Source: Corythucha ciliata
Taxonomy: Eukaryota; Arthropoda; Insecta; Hemiptera; Tingidae
NCBI GenBank assembly: GCA_038030265.1
Contig: CM075941.1
Location: 44,020,164 to 44,084,163 of the forward strand
Direction of reading: 5' to 3'
DNA: 64,000 bases
Both the position numbers and the translations under genes were made by a program. Positions 36,994 through 47,574 of the stretch are shown here, one piece after another. Position 1 is the first letter of the stretch, and each line of letters begins with the position of its first letter. The notes beneath the pieces are model-generated. The model was given only the letters and a program-made list of their open reading frames with translations, was not told the origin of the DNA and ran no database searches.

Positions 36994-39073
36994 GTTTTCA
37001 GCATTTCGTCCTTTATAGGAAGAAGATCACAAACGTATGTAACTCATCCGGCAATGACATAATTGTGACTGAAAATGTCTGATAATCTGAATACTTCTGA
37101 AAACTGATAAGTAATGCATTGCATATTTCAACTTAATGATAGCGCATGGATGTCGAAAGTAATATAAAATATAATTCAATCCACTTTTTTTCTCTTGGAA
37201 GAGCCTGACAGAGGACGCGTCTTCTTGATACTTGTAACGTCGTCTATAAAAAATGTCGAAATGTCTTCCGGGTCGCCTTCTATATCCGTCGGTTCTTCTA
37301 TATATCTACACAGTCAAACTCCACGAGTGGGTCCGGTCGATTCTCACATGACTCGCCACTGCAATTAATGCAGACCGTAGAACACTTGAGGCCAGCCAAT
37401 TCTGCACCCACATGCATGTACAACCCTTCTTACAGGCACGGGAAACCATCTTCAAGAGTAGGGAGGGAGCCGGATCATTAGACTTTTGAGAAAGCCCGAA
37501 TCCTATATCGAAAGCCCAAACTCAACGGTGACTGTCACATTTACCATAACAGAGAAAATTATAGCTGTCGAAAGCCGGGGAAATTTGGGCTTTCAGTGGT
37601 GGATGTTATTTTTATATAATCCGTCGATACAAATATTATGGGTATTCACGGAAATCAACACTATTTAGATATTCAACTTATGGCGACTTTTAAACTGGGC
37701 TTTCAATTTGTGTACACTATAATAATTGGTCCAGCATGATCTCTCTCAGATGATCGAAAATCCGCATCGGAGGCGGATCGAGAGCAGTGCATAAAAATAT
37801 GCTGCAAGTCTTTCAGCGTGTGGCCTTACCTTTTTAATAAGATGATATAAGTATATGAGATACGCCACAAATTCTGCTATTATATCTCACGATTATACGA
37901 CACATTAGTCCCTCGGACCAAATTAGATGTTCGGAAGTAGGATACCTGGGGATTTTAGGATTAACTTTCCCGTCTCGATTTGATTTTTTCCTGAGAACAC
38001 TGTTTCACGCTCTCTCTGAAATTGTAAATGGGTGAATGAAAAAATAAACTTGAACTATGCAGTCTTAGGCGAATAAATAAAGTAACGGTAGCAAAACATA
38101 AAATAGTGGGGAGGGCACGACCCTTTAGGACAAAATTATGGGTCGCGACCCAAGTGTGGGTAACAGACGGCGACCCAGCCAGGAAAAGCCCGCGACTCGT
38201 AGGCTGAAAAACGCACTATCAAACCCAACCACTATCAAAATACTGGAGATAACAAGTCGTTTGGCCTCATCATTCAGTCTAGTTTAGCAAAATAATTATT
38301 AGTACTATCATGATCATTAAAGGTTTCTATAATGTCACAGCTAGCGGAAACGAAGAACCATAGACAGAATTTCGAAGTGTTGACAAATTTGCCTAAATTT
38401 GACGAGCTGTATCTTGGAAACGGTAATACATTTAGAACCCGCTTTAGGCTGGTTTTCTCAGAAATGTTCTCTACTTTGAAAAGTTACTTCGAAGCCACAA
38501 CCGAGAAATGGCTAGTTTAGCGTGAAAGAGCCAAAACCCCAAAAAAGTCCCAAATTTTTGTGGTTTTTCGAGAATTCCAGGATGATCCCGATGTCTTTCG
38601 AGGTCAGCAATTTGAACACGTCATACCAGCACCATCCTAGACAATATAAAAATTAAAAAAAATCATCTACCCTAATTATTGCAACCTGACCCCCCTTTTT
38701 TGTTCTTATTTTACTGGACTATGGAGAATAGAGCGTTGAAAGATGTTCACCAAATTTTTTGCTGAATATTCTATTAAACACATTCAAGCGATACTCTGGA
38801 AGCTGAAATTGAGAAATGTACTAATTCGCGCCTTACGGAGGCTCTTCGGGGCTAAAATATACAAAATACGCTGATCCCTACAGTCGTGTGTATAGGCACT
38901 TAAGCGGCTGAAATTGCGAAGTCGCTTTGAAATACTATTCTTAGGACAATTACGCGCCTTGAAGGCTGGAAAGAGCGCAAATATTCGTGGCTAAAACTGT
39001 GAGGAAGAAAAAAAAAACGCTTATTCGCTGTTTCACGACGCAACTTCCAGATCAAAATTGTAAAAAATCGCGG
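36994..39073. repeat. 2,079-bp tandem duplication, unit 2
   Basis: Nearly identical to 34915-36993; I noticed about a dozen differences, mostly single bases plus one-base indels in A/T runs (for example near 37622, 37997 and 38297). It carries the right part and right end of the long-TIR element (to 38719) but no left end, so it arose by duplication of DNA, not by transposition. Confidence 0.92.
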
Positions 39074-40350
39074 AGTGTGGAGACATTTTTTATAGCTGAA
39101 ATTTAGAATAAAACATTATAAGTTCTGTTCTTGAACCAGCAGCTTCGCGGATTTTCTGAAAATTCTGTAAAAAGTGAGTAAAAGGCTAAAATTGAGTAAA
39201 ATCTGTAATTAGCGGCTAAAATTTCTCTATTTTAGACGTGATCAAACGCTTGTTTATCAATTTTTTAACGCTAATTAATGCGTTTTCTCACTTATATTTG
39301 CGAATTAGCGATTTACCTCAATTCCAGACGCGGACTTGGTTCAAGAACAACACATTATGGCATTATACTTTATTTTACCTATAAAGTGGCACCATACTCC
39401 GCGATAGCACTCCAACTCTCAAAAAATTGCACCTAAGGTGCGGTCCAGTCTCCGTTTCGACCTCAGAGGCCTGAAAAAAAAAAATGATTCGCAGAATATA
39501 ATTAAGAAAACTGTAATTCACGGCTGAAATTGTGAAAAATCGCTAATTACAAACTAAAATGAGAGAAAAAAAACCTAATTTACGGCTCAAATTGAGACAA
39601 AAGTATGATTCGGGGTTATAAATGTAGAAAAATCACTGTAATTTGCGGATGATATTGAGGAACAGGGGTCAAATTCGTGAATAAAATTTAGAAAAAGGCG
39701 CTGATTCACGGTTAAAATTGAGAAAAGCGCTAATTCGAGAGTAAAATTAATAAAAAGGGCCGATTCAAGGCCAAAATTGAGATGAACGCTAATTCACTAA
39801 AATTAAGTAAACGCCAATTCGCTTTTCTTTGTTGAAGGAATCGGAGCCAAAACTGAGAAAAGACGCTCCTAATGGCCAAGAGTGGAAAATGCTAAAAGCC
39901 GCTAATTCGCGGCAAATATTAAGAAACATTGCACATTCACGGTAAAATTGAGAAAAACGCTAATTCATGACGATGATTATTTAAAATTAAAACGCCAATT
40001 TGCGGCTAAAATTGAGAAGAAGCTAAAATATCCAGGTAAAATTGAGAAAAATACGCTAACTCACGATCATAATGGAGAAAAACGCTAATTAGCGGTTAAA
40101 ATTAAGAGAATGCCAATTCGCGGCCCTCTGGTGAATGCGACTTTAAGGCTAAAATAATGGAAAAGCGCTAATTCGTGGCCAGTGAAAAAACCCACTAATT
40201 CGCAGCTAAAATGAAGAAAACGCTAAAATCCGCAACTTCGCTAATGAAATGGAGGAAAATATCCTATTCACGGCTTTAATTACGAAAAAGTGCTAATCTG
40301 CGAATGAGGGGTGCAAAAAGCTCTGATTCGCGTCTAAAACTAAGAGTAAG
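39074..40350. repeat. Roughly 30-bp tandem array, 'gctaattcgcggctaaaattgag' type
   Basis: Degenerate units with the words GCTAATTC, CGGC and AAAATTGAGAAAA, from about 39480 to 40350. The first 400 bp is a transition with scattered units. No gene. Confidence 0.85.
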
Positions 40351-40812
40351 CCATAATTTAACGCTATGTGATATTGATTTCACCCAATTTGTCAAAATTA
40401 GACACTGAAATCTCCAAGTTTTCTACGCTTGTGTATCGCTAGCGAAAAAATTAAAGTACCTACTATTCATTAACGTTGTTTTTCACTGTAATTTCCCAAC
40501 TTAAATGCCTTTAGGGGGGGATTACTGCTCATAAGGGGGATTTCGCGTCCAGCCATCAGGGTGGCGGGATAGACGCCGCTGCTTTAAGCCCCCTTGCCCC
40601 TTCATCGTTGCGCTAAAATAACTCATTTAAAAAAATGTATATTTTATCCAAGGCTCGATCAACGTCGGTCGCCGATCGATAGATGATGAGTATCTTTTTT
40701 CTACTCATGTTGGAGAAAAAATCTGGGCCCGCGCCTAAAGACGGCACTGGGATAAACCAAAAGTACAGCCTGATAGGCAAAAGAAACTGGATTGCTCACG
40801 ATCACTCGCTGA
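40351..40812. other. Spacer between arrays
   Basis: No gene recognised. It contains GC-richer words such as 'gacgccgctgctttaagccccc' in pieces typical of degraded DNA-transposon ends. Confidence 0.4.
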
Positions 40813-43029
40813 CAGGGGCGTAGGTACGGGGGGGATATGAGGGTTAGATCCCCCCCTCCACAGAGCTACAAGTGTACGAACGAAGGAGCACTAGTACCAT
40901 AACGAAGAGCCATATAAAATCTCCATGAGCGTTTCACATTGAAGTTAGGTTTAGCAGATTTTCTTGACTTGAAGCAGCCCGAAAAGGTCCGAGTACGTCC
41001 AGCGTTTTCCTTGGACTTCAGACCCAACGCAGTAGTGTACCGAGGTACGGGGGGGTCGCCCCGGACCCACTATCAGACAAAAAACGGTAATATTCGTGGC
41101 TATAGCTGCTAAAAAGCGCTGATTCGTGGTCTCGCGATGCAACTTCCAGACTAAAATTAATGAAAAAAATCGCAGATTCGCGTACATGGAGGCCATTCTA
41201 CGAATAAATTGTGGAAATAAACGCAAAAATTTTGTATTTGGGCAAACCCCGCGGTTAAAGTTGAGAAAACACGCTATAATATTGACAAATAAAAGACGCT
41301 TTCAGGTTAAAATTGGACAAAAATGGCAAAAATTCACAACTGAAATGGCATAAAACCGCCCATTGGCGTATGAAAAAGGGAATAGGATGCTGAATGGCCG
41401 CAAAATTAACACAAAACGCTATTTCACAGCTGAAATTGGAAAAAATTGCTAATTTGCAATTAGCAGATATAAAGTTATGGAAAAACGTTAATTCGCGGAT
41501 ACAAAATGAAGAAAATTACTAATTCGCGGCAGAAATTGAAAAAAAATTACCAAAATTAAGCAGCTAAAATTAAGAAAAACGTTAATTTTCAGTTTAAATT
41601 GGGGAAAAGTGCTAATTCTCAGTTAAAAATGGAACAAATTGCTAATTTTTCAGCTTAAATTGAGTCAACTGCCAATTCTTGGCAAAAATTGACAAATCTC
41701 GGTGTGTAATAAACGGGTTGGAGACGCTACCACGCTGCTAAAATTTAGAAAAAGCGAAATTTCGCAGCTAAAATTGAGAAACATCACTAATTCTCGAATT
41801 AAGTGTCGTGAAATTTATAATTTAAAATGATGATTTTTGTTAGAAATGGATGGATAGATGTTAATTTTTTGGTTTGAAAAAAAAATACACTTATTATTTA
41901 AATTCACACCGTTTATAGGCATTTTGCAGGCTAAAATTCAGAAACATGGCAAATTCATGCATGGCTGTAGTACAATGTTAAAAAATACGCTAATTCACGG
42001 CTAGAACTGAAAAGAAGCAATAACCTATACCTATAAAAGTTGTATAAAATTGCTAATGCGGTGGTAAAATGTGAAAACCCGCTATTTGCGGGTAATATTT
42101 AGAAAATAAAATAATCAGCCTGCTCTGGTCAAAATTAAGAGAAAGGTTAATTTCAAGCCTAAAAATTAAGAAAATTGCTAATTGGCGGCTAAAAATGGGA
42201 AAAATCACCAATTTACAGCTAAAATTGCGCCAAATGCCAATTTGTGACTGAAATTGAGAAAATTCGCTAATTCACAGGTTTGAAACGCGGCGCCGCTACA
42301 ATTTAAAAAAAAAAAACAATAATTTTTGGTTGAAATTGAGGAAAATTCTTATTTGCGCCAAAAACTGAATACATATACGCCAATTTGCGGGTTGTGAAGG
42401 CAACTTTTCAGGCTGAAATTGAAAAAAGCGCCAATTTGTGGCAATAGGCGAAGAAACCGCTAATTCACGAGTTAACTGAGAAAAATCGCTCATGCATTGC
42501 GTATGGTGAACCAAAAAAATGCTAATTCGTGAAAAGTCCCCCTATTTTGCTGCTAATATTGAGGAAAACGCTTGAGAAAAACGTTAATTTCCAGCTGAAA
42601 CTGAGAAAAGTGCTAATCCTCTGGTAAAAAAATTTTGAAAATCGGTAATATGCTGCTAAAATTGAGGAAAACGCCAAAACTCGTGGATAATTAAGAATCA
42701 TCGCTCACGGGATAAAAACGATACTTTGCTAGCAAAGTTGAGAAAATGCACAAATTCATGGCTATGGGAGGGGGTGGGGCAAAACCGCTAATCTGCGGCT
42801 GAAATTGAGAAGAACGATGCACTTGGCCAAAATTGAGAAAAACGCTAATTTGCGGGTAGAGCCCAAAAATCGCCGTTAACTGAGAGATAGAGGCTATGAT
42901 GAGGCCAGCAAGATGTCCATCAGATTCAAGAGTGTGCAGGCTGGGTGGAACGATGACTAAAATGTGAAATTACCCCCCCCCCTCATCTGATTCCCCCCCC
43001 CCCAGGACAAATTCCTACCTACGCCACTG
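40813..43029. mobile_element. Array-carrying hAT-like element, 2.2 kb
   Basis: The ends are CAGGGGCGTAGGTA and, inverted, CAGTGGCGTAGGTA. The flanking 8-mers are ctcgctga (40805-40812) and cttgcaga (43030-43037), 6 of 8 identical, consistent with a decayed hAT-type duplication. The interior is again the 'gctaattcgcggctaaaattgag' array (41090-42870) with no transposase. A second hAT-like end motif (CAGTAGTGTACCGAGG, 41033) inside suggests an older element nested or fused. Confidence 0.68.
41090..42870. repeat. Roughly 30-bp tandem array, 'gctaattcgcggctaaaattgag' type
   Basis: Dozens of degenerate units. A frequent form is GCTAATTCGCGG then CTAAAATTGAGAAAAA. Unit spacing varies between about 28 and 40 bp. 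It lies within the hAT-like shell 40813-43029. Confidence 0.87.
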
Positions 43030-43085
43030 CTTGCAGACAGATGGTAATCTCGACTTCGTAAGGCTTACGAAGTTACGAAGCCCAG

Positions 43086-43095
43086 AAAAAAAAAA
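43086..43095 (-). terminator. Pol III terminator of tRNA-Asp
   Basis: Ten consecutive T on the minus strand, starting 5 nt after the 3' end of the tRNA. This is the standard RNA polymerase III stop signal. Confidence 0.85.
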
Positions 43096-43100
43096 TTGTC

Positions 43101-43172
43101 CTCCCCGGCGGGGAATCGAACCCCGGTCTCCCGCGTGACAGGCGGGGATACTGACCACTATACTACCGAGGA
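43101..43172 (-). tRNA. tRNA-Asp (anticodon GTC)
   Basis: 72 nt on the minus strand. The acceptor 5' TCCTCGG pairs with 3' CCGGGGA plus discriminator G. The D-arm region contains the A box (TAGTATAGTGGTCAG), the anticodon loop CTGTCAC has GTC at tRNA position 34, and the T arm contains GGGTTCGATTCCCC (B box). There is no intron. It is followed by a T10 terminator. All expected stems can be drawn, so it should be functional in charging aspartate for GAC/GAU codons. Confidence 0.97.
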
Positions 43173-43320
43173 CCTGTTAGAAATGTGAAAAAACCTCTTA
43201 CATGAGTCCCGATTGTTTGCTCAATAGTGATGGCTGGCTGTGTCTTATCACAACAACCCCAGATAAAATGTGAACGTGTTGTTGCCGGTATTGTGGTTTT
43301 GTACTTCAAACAAGACAGCC

Positions 43321-45769
43321 ATGCAATCCTCTGGGGGCCCGTCATCGTCTGAAAAAAAACACAAATCTTTAAGTCTTAACACACTCGCCTGCCTAGCCCA
43401 GGGCCTAGTTGGCAGATATACCGTCGTCGATCTGAGGAATGAGTCCTATGCGAACGGCTGCATTTCGGCAGTTGACGGGTGAATAATAGTTCTTGAACAG
43501 CGCGTGTAGACTTGAGTGTTGATTGGTTTTTTTTTCCAACAGGTGCATGAACATTACGATGGAGGACGTCGTCTTGACTGATCCCGAAGGGTCTTCCTCG
43601 TATTTCAAAACGTTCTTCATTCAAGAGAGGAACGTGCGTGACATTCACATTCCTAAAGATGTAAGTGTTACCAAAGTACTACCGTTCTGTCTTGCGTTGT
43701 TTTGTTGGCCCAGGAACTGCCCGTGGCTGTCCAGTGTGTGAAATCTGGTTTTCCCAGGGTCGTGGGGTCAAATGGTAGGGCTAGGGCCCTTGAGTGAGTA
43801 CTTGTTTTTCCCTAACGAAGCCGTATTCTGAAGGATCAAGGGTTGGAAGATTAAGGAAATAACGGTTACTTCCAGGTGTTCCTTTGCGGAGGGGGGCTAA
43901 TCTCTCAGTTATAGTTGCTGCACTCATCACATTTTGAACAAATTAGCGCCAGGCTAGCCCTCTCTGTAGCTCCACCAGCTGTGTTGGCGTTAAGTCAAGG
44001 TGTCAACCGATCCCGTTTCCCGTTATCTCCTAGACAAAGATAACGGCCCTGAAATGTTTATTTATTTCGAACTAGCAGGGAATTATTTCATCCTTGAAAC
44101 TCTAAGTTTTATTAGACCCCCCCCCCTCCATTATCGGTTGACGACCGCCTCCACGATTAAATATAGGCCAGGGGCGCCTCGGTTTGCGTAAACGAAACCG
44201 AGGTCACTGTCAAATGACGAGGGGCACGTCCCAGTTAACGCGATTTCGTTTACGCAGCCAAAGGAGACTCGCCAGCGGGACGGCAAATGATTCTCGATGG
44301 TCCTCCGGACTTGGAAATTTCTATTTTCACGGTCTTTATCGCGGCAGTGGAGTCGAAGTGCTCATTGGTCCAAGTATGACTGTGTCGGATTTGACTTGGA
44401 CAACACTCTGTGCGAATATAAAGTCGACGCCCTAGTGCCCCTGGAATACGACGTTCTGTCGAATTTCTTAATCGGAAAAGGATATGCAGCCAGTTGGATG
44501 AAGCTCAAACTGGACGATAGTGCGGTGGATTTCATGCAACGGGGCCTCCTTCTTGACTTCGAAAGAGGTACAATAATTAAAATGGGAGCGGATGGTCGTA
44601 TACTGAAAGCCTGTCACGGCTTGAAACAGCTTACAGATCGTGAAGTCTTCGATTTGTACGGCCAAGATGGATTTTGCCCGTTTTATCGACTCACAGGCGG
44701 TGATTTCACTGAAGCGTGGAAACCTGACATTTTGGCCAAGTTCAGACTCATCATGGACACATTCGATCTGCCTGCCGCTCTCGTATTTGCACGGTGTGTC
44801 GAATTTATGAAAGGGGAGAACGTGACGGACTACACACAGTGTGGTCTCGACACGATTTCAGGCTTGAAACATTTGTACAACAGGGAAAACTTCGCTAATG
44901 GATACAGTGAGTACTTCAGGGCGTTGAAGTCGTCTCCAACGCGATACATTCACCCCTGCAGTAAGAACGTTGTCAACTGGCTGCAAAACTTGAAAAGGGA
45001 CAAGTTTATATTTCTAGTCACTGGGTCGAACGCCGATCACGCTCATTTAACTGCGTCAACCTGCCTGGGCCCTGAGTGGTACAACCTGTTCCACGTTGTC
45101 GTTTGTTACGCCAGAAAGCCATTGTTTTTCACTCAACAGCATCATTTCTTCGACGTTGAAAACTTCCAAGAGATAAACGAAAAAATTACCCCCCAACTTA
45201 ACGGTATTTGTAGTCAGGGCAATTTTGTCGACCTAATCGACGCTTTCAAACGTCACAAACCCAAAATGCGGGTCGTCTACGTCGGTGACAACATAGTTCA
45301 AGATATCTATGCCCCGACAAGGGGGCGACAATCCTGCCATACTGTCGCTATTCTGCCCGAACTGGCGCCTACTGTCAGTCCTTTTCTAGCGTCCAAATTC
45401 TGGGGTGGGGTGGTCGCTGGAGAGGCTCTGTGGGGTAGGGTTGTTCGTGAGTGTTCCACCCTGAGTTTTGCTTCTGTGAATGATGCTGTGATTACCTGAT
45501 CTGTTTTATGTGCGTTCACAATAAATTTTGTACCTATTTAACTGTCTTCACGTTTTATTTCATTGCAGGTCTCTATAGATGACACAATCATGAGAGTTTT
45601 GACGAAAATTAAGTACCCTAAACTTTTCAATAAGAAACGCAGTTTGAAGCAATCAAGGCTCATGCAAAGACAACTCGAAACTAAAAAGCGAGTCGAGGAA
45701 ATTAAAGAAGAGAAAAGAAAGAAAAAACTAGAACAAGAGCAACGAATGAGAGAGTCTTCAAATTCTTGA
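43321..45769 (+). CDS. LSM10: U7 snRNA-associated Sm-like protein LSm10
   Basis: Three exons: 43321-43478, 43543-43660, 45569-45769 (477 nt, 158 residues), with GT/AG splice sites and phases that close. LSm10 replaces SmD1 in the heptameric ring of the U7 snRNP, which cuts the 3' ends of replication-dependent histone mRNAs in the nucleus. Family marks: Sm1 region LVGRYTVVDLRNES and AVDGCMNI; Sm2 region ERNVRDIHIPKD, continued across the last splice by VSIDDTI as in the LSm10 family. The C-terminus (residues about 115-158) is a long Lys/Glu/Arg-rich helix, longer than in vertebrates (about 123 residues in all). The start at 43321 has context ACAGCCATG. Odd: intron 2 is 1,908 bp and encloses a complete gene for an NT5DC1-like protein on the same strand. 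Confidence 0.92.
44171..44199 (+). promoter_or_regulatory. Inverted repeat upstream of the nested NT5DC1 gene
   Basis: CCTCGGTTT and AAACCGAGG form a 9-bp stem around GCGTAAACG, about 100 bp before the NT5DC1 start codon. A related word, TTTCGTTTACGCAG, recurs at about 44246-44259. This may be a promoter element of the nested gene; I know no factor for it. Confidence 0.3.
44297..45499 (+). CDS. NT5DC1: 5'-nucleotidase domain-containing protein 1-like (HAD family)
   Basis: One uninterrupted exon of 400 codons. HAD-type hydrolase of the cytosolic 5'-nucleotidase group; the substrate of NT5DC1 is not established. Motif I is FDLDNT (Asp33, Asp35); motif II lies near VTGSNADH (about residue 245); motif IV is YVGDN (Asp331). 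The family's conserved KFRLIMDTFDLPAA and RYIHPCSKNVVNWL-like stretches are present. Length is somewhat short of the roughly 455 residues in vertebrates, mainly at the C-terminus. The first 25 residues are rich in Arg and Ser with no acidic residue, so a mitochondrial leader is possible. The gene lies wholly inside intron 2 of LSM10, same strand; its AATAAA (45520-45525) is 43 bp before the LSM10 exon 3 acceptor. The lack of introns suggests a retroposed copy or intron loss. Confidence 0.9.
   Translation: MVLRTWKFLFSRSLSRQWSRSAHWSKYDCVGFDLDNTLCEYKVDALVPLEYDVLSNFLIGKGYAASWMKLKLDDSAVDFMQRGLLLDFERGTIIKMGADGRILKACHGLKQLTDREVFDLYGQDGFCPFYRLTGGDFTEAWKPDILAKFRLIMDTFDLPAALVFARCVEFMKGENVTDYTQCGLDTISGLKHLYNRENFANGYSEYFRALKSSPTRYIHPCSKNVVNWLQNLKRDKFIFLVTGSNADHAHLTASTCLGPEWYNLFHVVVCYARKPLFFTQQHHFFDVENFQEINEKITPQLNGICSQGNFVDLIDAFKRHKPKMRVVYVGDNIVQDIYAPTRGRQSCHTVAILPELAPTVSPFLASKFWGGVVAGEALWGRVVRECSTLSFASVNDAVIT
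45520..45525 (+). promoter_or_regulatory. Poly(A) signal of NT5DC1
   Basis: AATAAA 20 nt after the stop codon, the only canonical signal before the next LSM10 exon. Its use would end any LSM10 transcript early, so the two genes must compete or be regulated separately. Confidence 0.7.
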
Positions 45770-46460
45770 ATGACGAGGTAAATAAGACGTTGAAACTGTC
45801 ATATCATTTCAACTATTTGTCCTATTTTTATGTAATACTAAGGGACTTCCGTTGAAACAAAATAAGTTTTTTCCCCCATTTTCCCTAAAATATTATCCAA
45901 AACTCCAATGTAATTATCAAAGTTTTGGGCCTCGCGCAAAAATTGAGCGCCGGGGACTGGGCTTTCCAACACCGAAGGGCCTTTTAGTCCCTGAACCCGA
46001 TTGGTCCGAAGGGTGGTAGTCCCAGAGACAGGCTGTTCAGCTATGCGACTCTGAAACCGAATATTCGGCTCCTTATTTGTCTGCCAAAAAAAAAAAACAA
46101 ACAAACGTTTATTTGGTGCTGCATCCTCAAGCGACCCCCCCCCCCTCCCAATAAAATAGCCTTTATGGCTTATTAATGGGTCCCAGGAATCGCGCACCTA
46201 CGAAAACCTAGGAATCTGGCCGTATAAACCTAACATCGACCCCCCTCTTAATTCTGGACGTAATCTTAGATACTTATTAGGTAATTAAAGAGGTAAATTA
46301 ATAAACTGATTTACCCGGACGACGGGGAGGCCATTTTTTCTCGAAGCTCGAATTGTGTTAGGCTTTGCCGGAGTCGTCCAGGTAAATCAGTTAATTAAAA
46401 TACTGGCGACAGAATCCCTCGTATCTATCTAAAAACATCTAGCAATTAGGTAATTTGTAG
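45770..46460. other. Downstream of LSM10; small inverted repeat
   Basis: No gene. An imperfect inverted repeat at 46301-46391 (AACTGATTTACCCGGACGAC paired with GTCGTCCAGGTAAATCAGTT) looks like a MITE of about 90 bp. A C run lies at about 46136-46147. A minus-strand 119-codon frame (45838-46197) has no family resemblance. Confidence 0.5.
46301..46391. mobile_element. 90-bp MITE-like inverted repeat
   Basis: Arms of about 20 bp with one or two mismatches, extended by AATTAATAAACTG and CAGTTAATT outside. Too short to classify. Confidence 0.6.
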
Positions 46461-47169
46461 CAAGGGTGTATCTAGCCCTTGATCCAGGGGTGGTCTGAAG
46501 ATAACCTTCAAAAACTAACATCTCCCCCGTTGGGAATCGGTTTTAGCCTTCTATTCCTGATTCTGTCTTGGAAATGTAACAATCCAACAAAAATCCGAAG
46601 CGGGGTTTACCCCCGGGATTTTACTCCTAAACTAAAGATTTCACAGCACAAATTGGTGGTTTTAAAACACACGGCTTTATCCCAAAACTGATCATTTCAC
46701 CCAAAAAGTGGCGGGTTTAACCCAAACTGACGGAAACGATTGATCTTACCAAAACAGACCATTTTCAGTAGAAACTGCCGATTTTATCCCTCATCAAGTG
46801 GCGACTTCACTTCAAAAAACGTATGATTTCTCGCCAAAGTTGATGTGTTACCCCCCCACCGCACGAAAAACTGAAAATGTCACTACAAAACTGACGATTT
46901 TTAACGACGATTCCCCCCCCCCTCATGGATTTTTTACTCCAAAACTGACAATGTCACACTGTAACTGAAGTTTTCCCCAAAACGGATGATTTTACGGATG
47001 ATGGTCTTTCACTACAAGGCAGCGGCGAACTGTGACACGGCACACTTGGCTAAAGGATTTATACTTTCAGAATTTATCTAGGGGTGGGCAGCTGCTCCAC
47101 TAGATCTACCCTTTCGAGTCTAGGGGAGGGCAGCAGCCTACCCCTGCCCCCTCTCTGACTACGCCCATG
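46461..47169. mobile_element. Probable hAT-like element carrying a loose array, 0.7 kb
   Basis: The ends are CAAGGGTGTATCTAG and, inverted, CATGGGCGTAGTCAG. The flanking 8-mers are atttgtag (46453-46460) and atttgtgt (47170-47177), 6 of 8 identical. Inside, 46590-47010 repeats words such as AAAACTGACGATTTTA at about 30-45-bp spacing. No coding capacity. Confidence 0.5.
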
Positions 47170-47574
47170 ATTTGTGTTCCCCCAGCTCTGCCCCAGCATT
47201 ACGAAGGATCGGTTAAACCCTCAGCTGTGCTCGTCCTGAAAAATAACTATTTGGGGGGGAGGCTACATGGTGAGGGGGGGGGCGTGTTCGTTACTAGTGG
47301 CAATCACACCACTTGACCTCCGGGTATTAGAAGTTTCAACACCGGAAATCAGTCCTTTTCGGGGACGATTCTACGCTTTCTCCATCTTTTACGTGATGAT
47401 GCGGTTAGAGTGAGGTAGTGTTCGCACTCCCCCCGGACCATCACTTTCACCCCCTCTATCTATCATCGCGAATGAATCGTCATTGGCGGATTTAAGGAGG
47501 GCTATAGGGACTTAGCCCCCCTAGTTGCTCGAAAAACCCCCTCCCCAAGATGTTTATTCTCAAGCCCCTGTCAC

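Noticed and set aside
40930..41226. Minus-strand frame of 91 codons near the array
   Set aside because: Made of array units and a G run; matching words recur in the duplicated region at 36.8-37.0 kb without being a conserved frame.
43270..43320. Upstream extension of the LSM10 frame
   Set aside because: No ATG in the extension, and the ATG at 43321 has a good context and gives a normal N-terminal length.
44184..44435. Overlapping frame before and into the NT5DC1 gene as a possible upstream exon
   Set aside because: It is out of phase with the HAD frame and carries no family sequence; the 44297 start leads directly into the conserved region.
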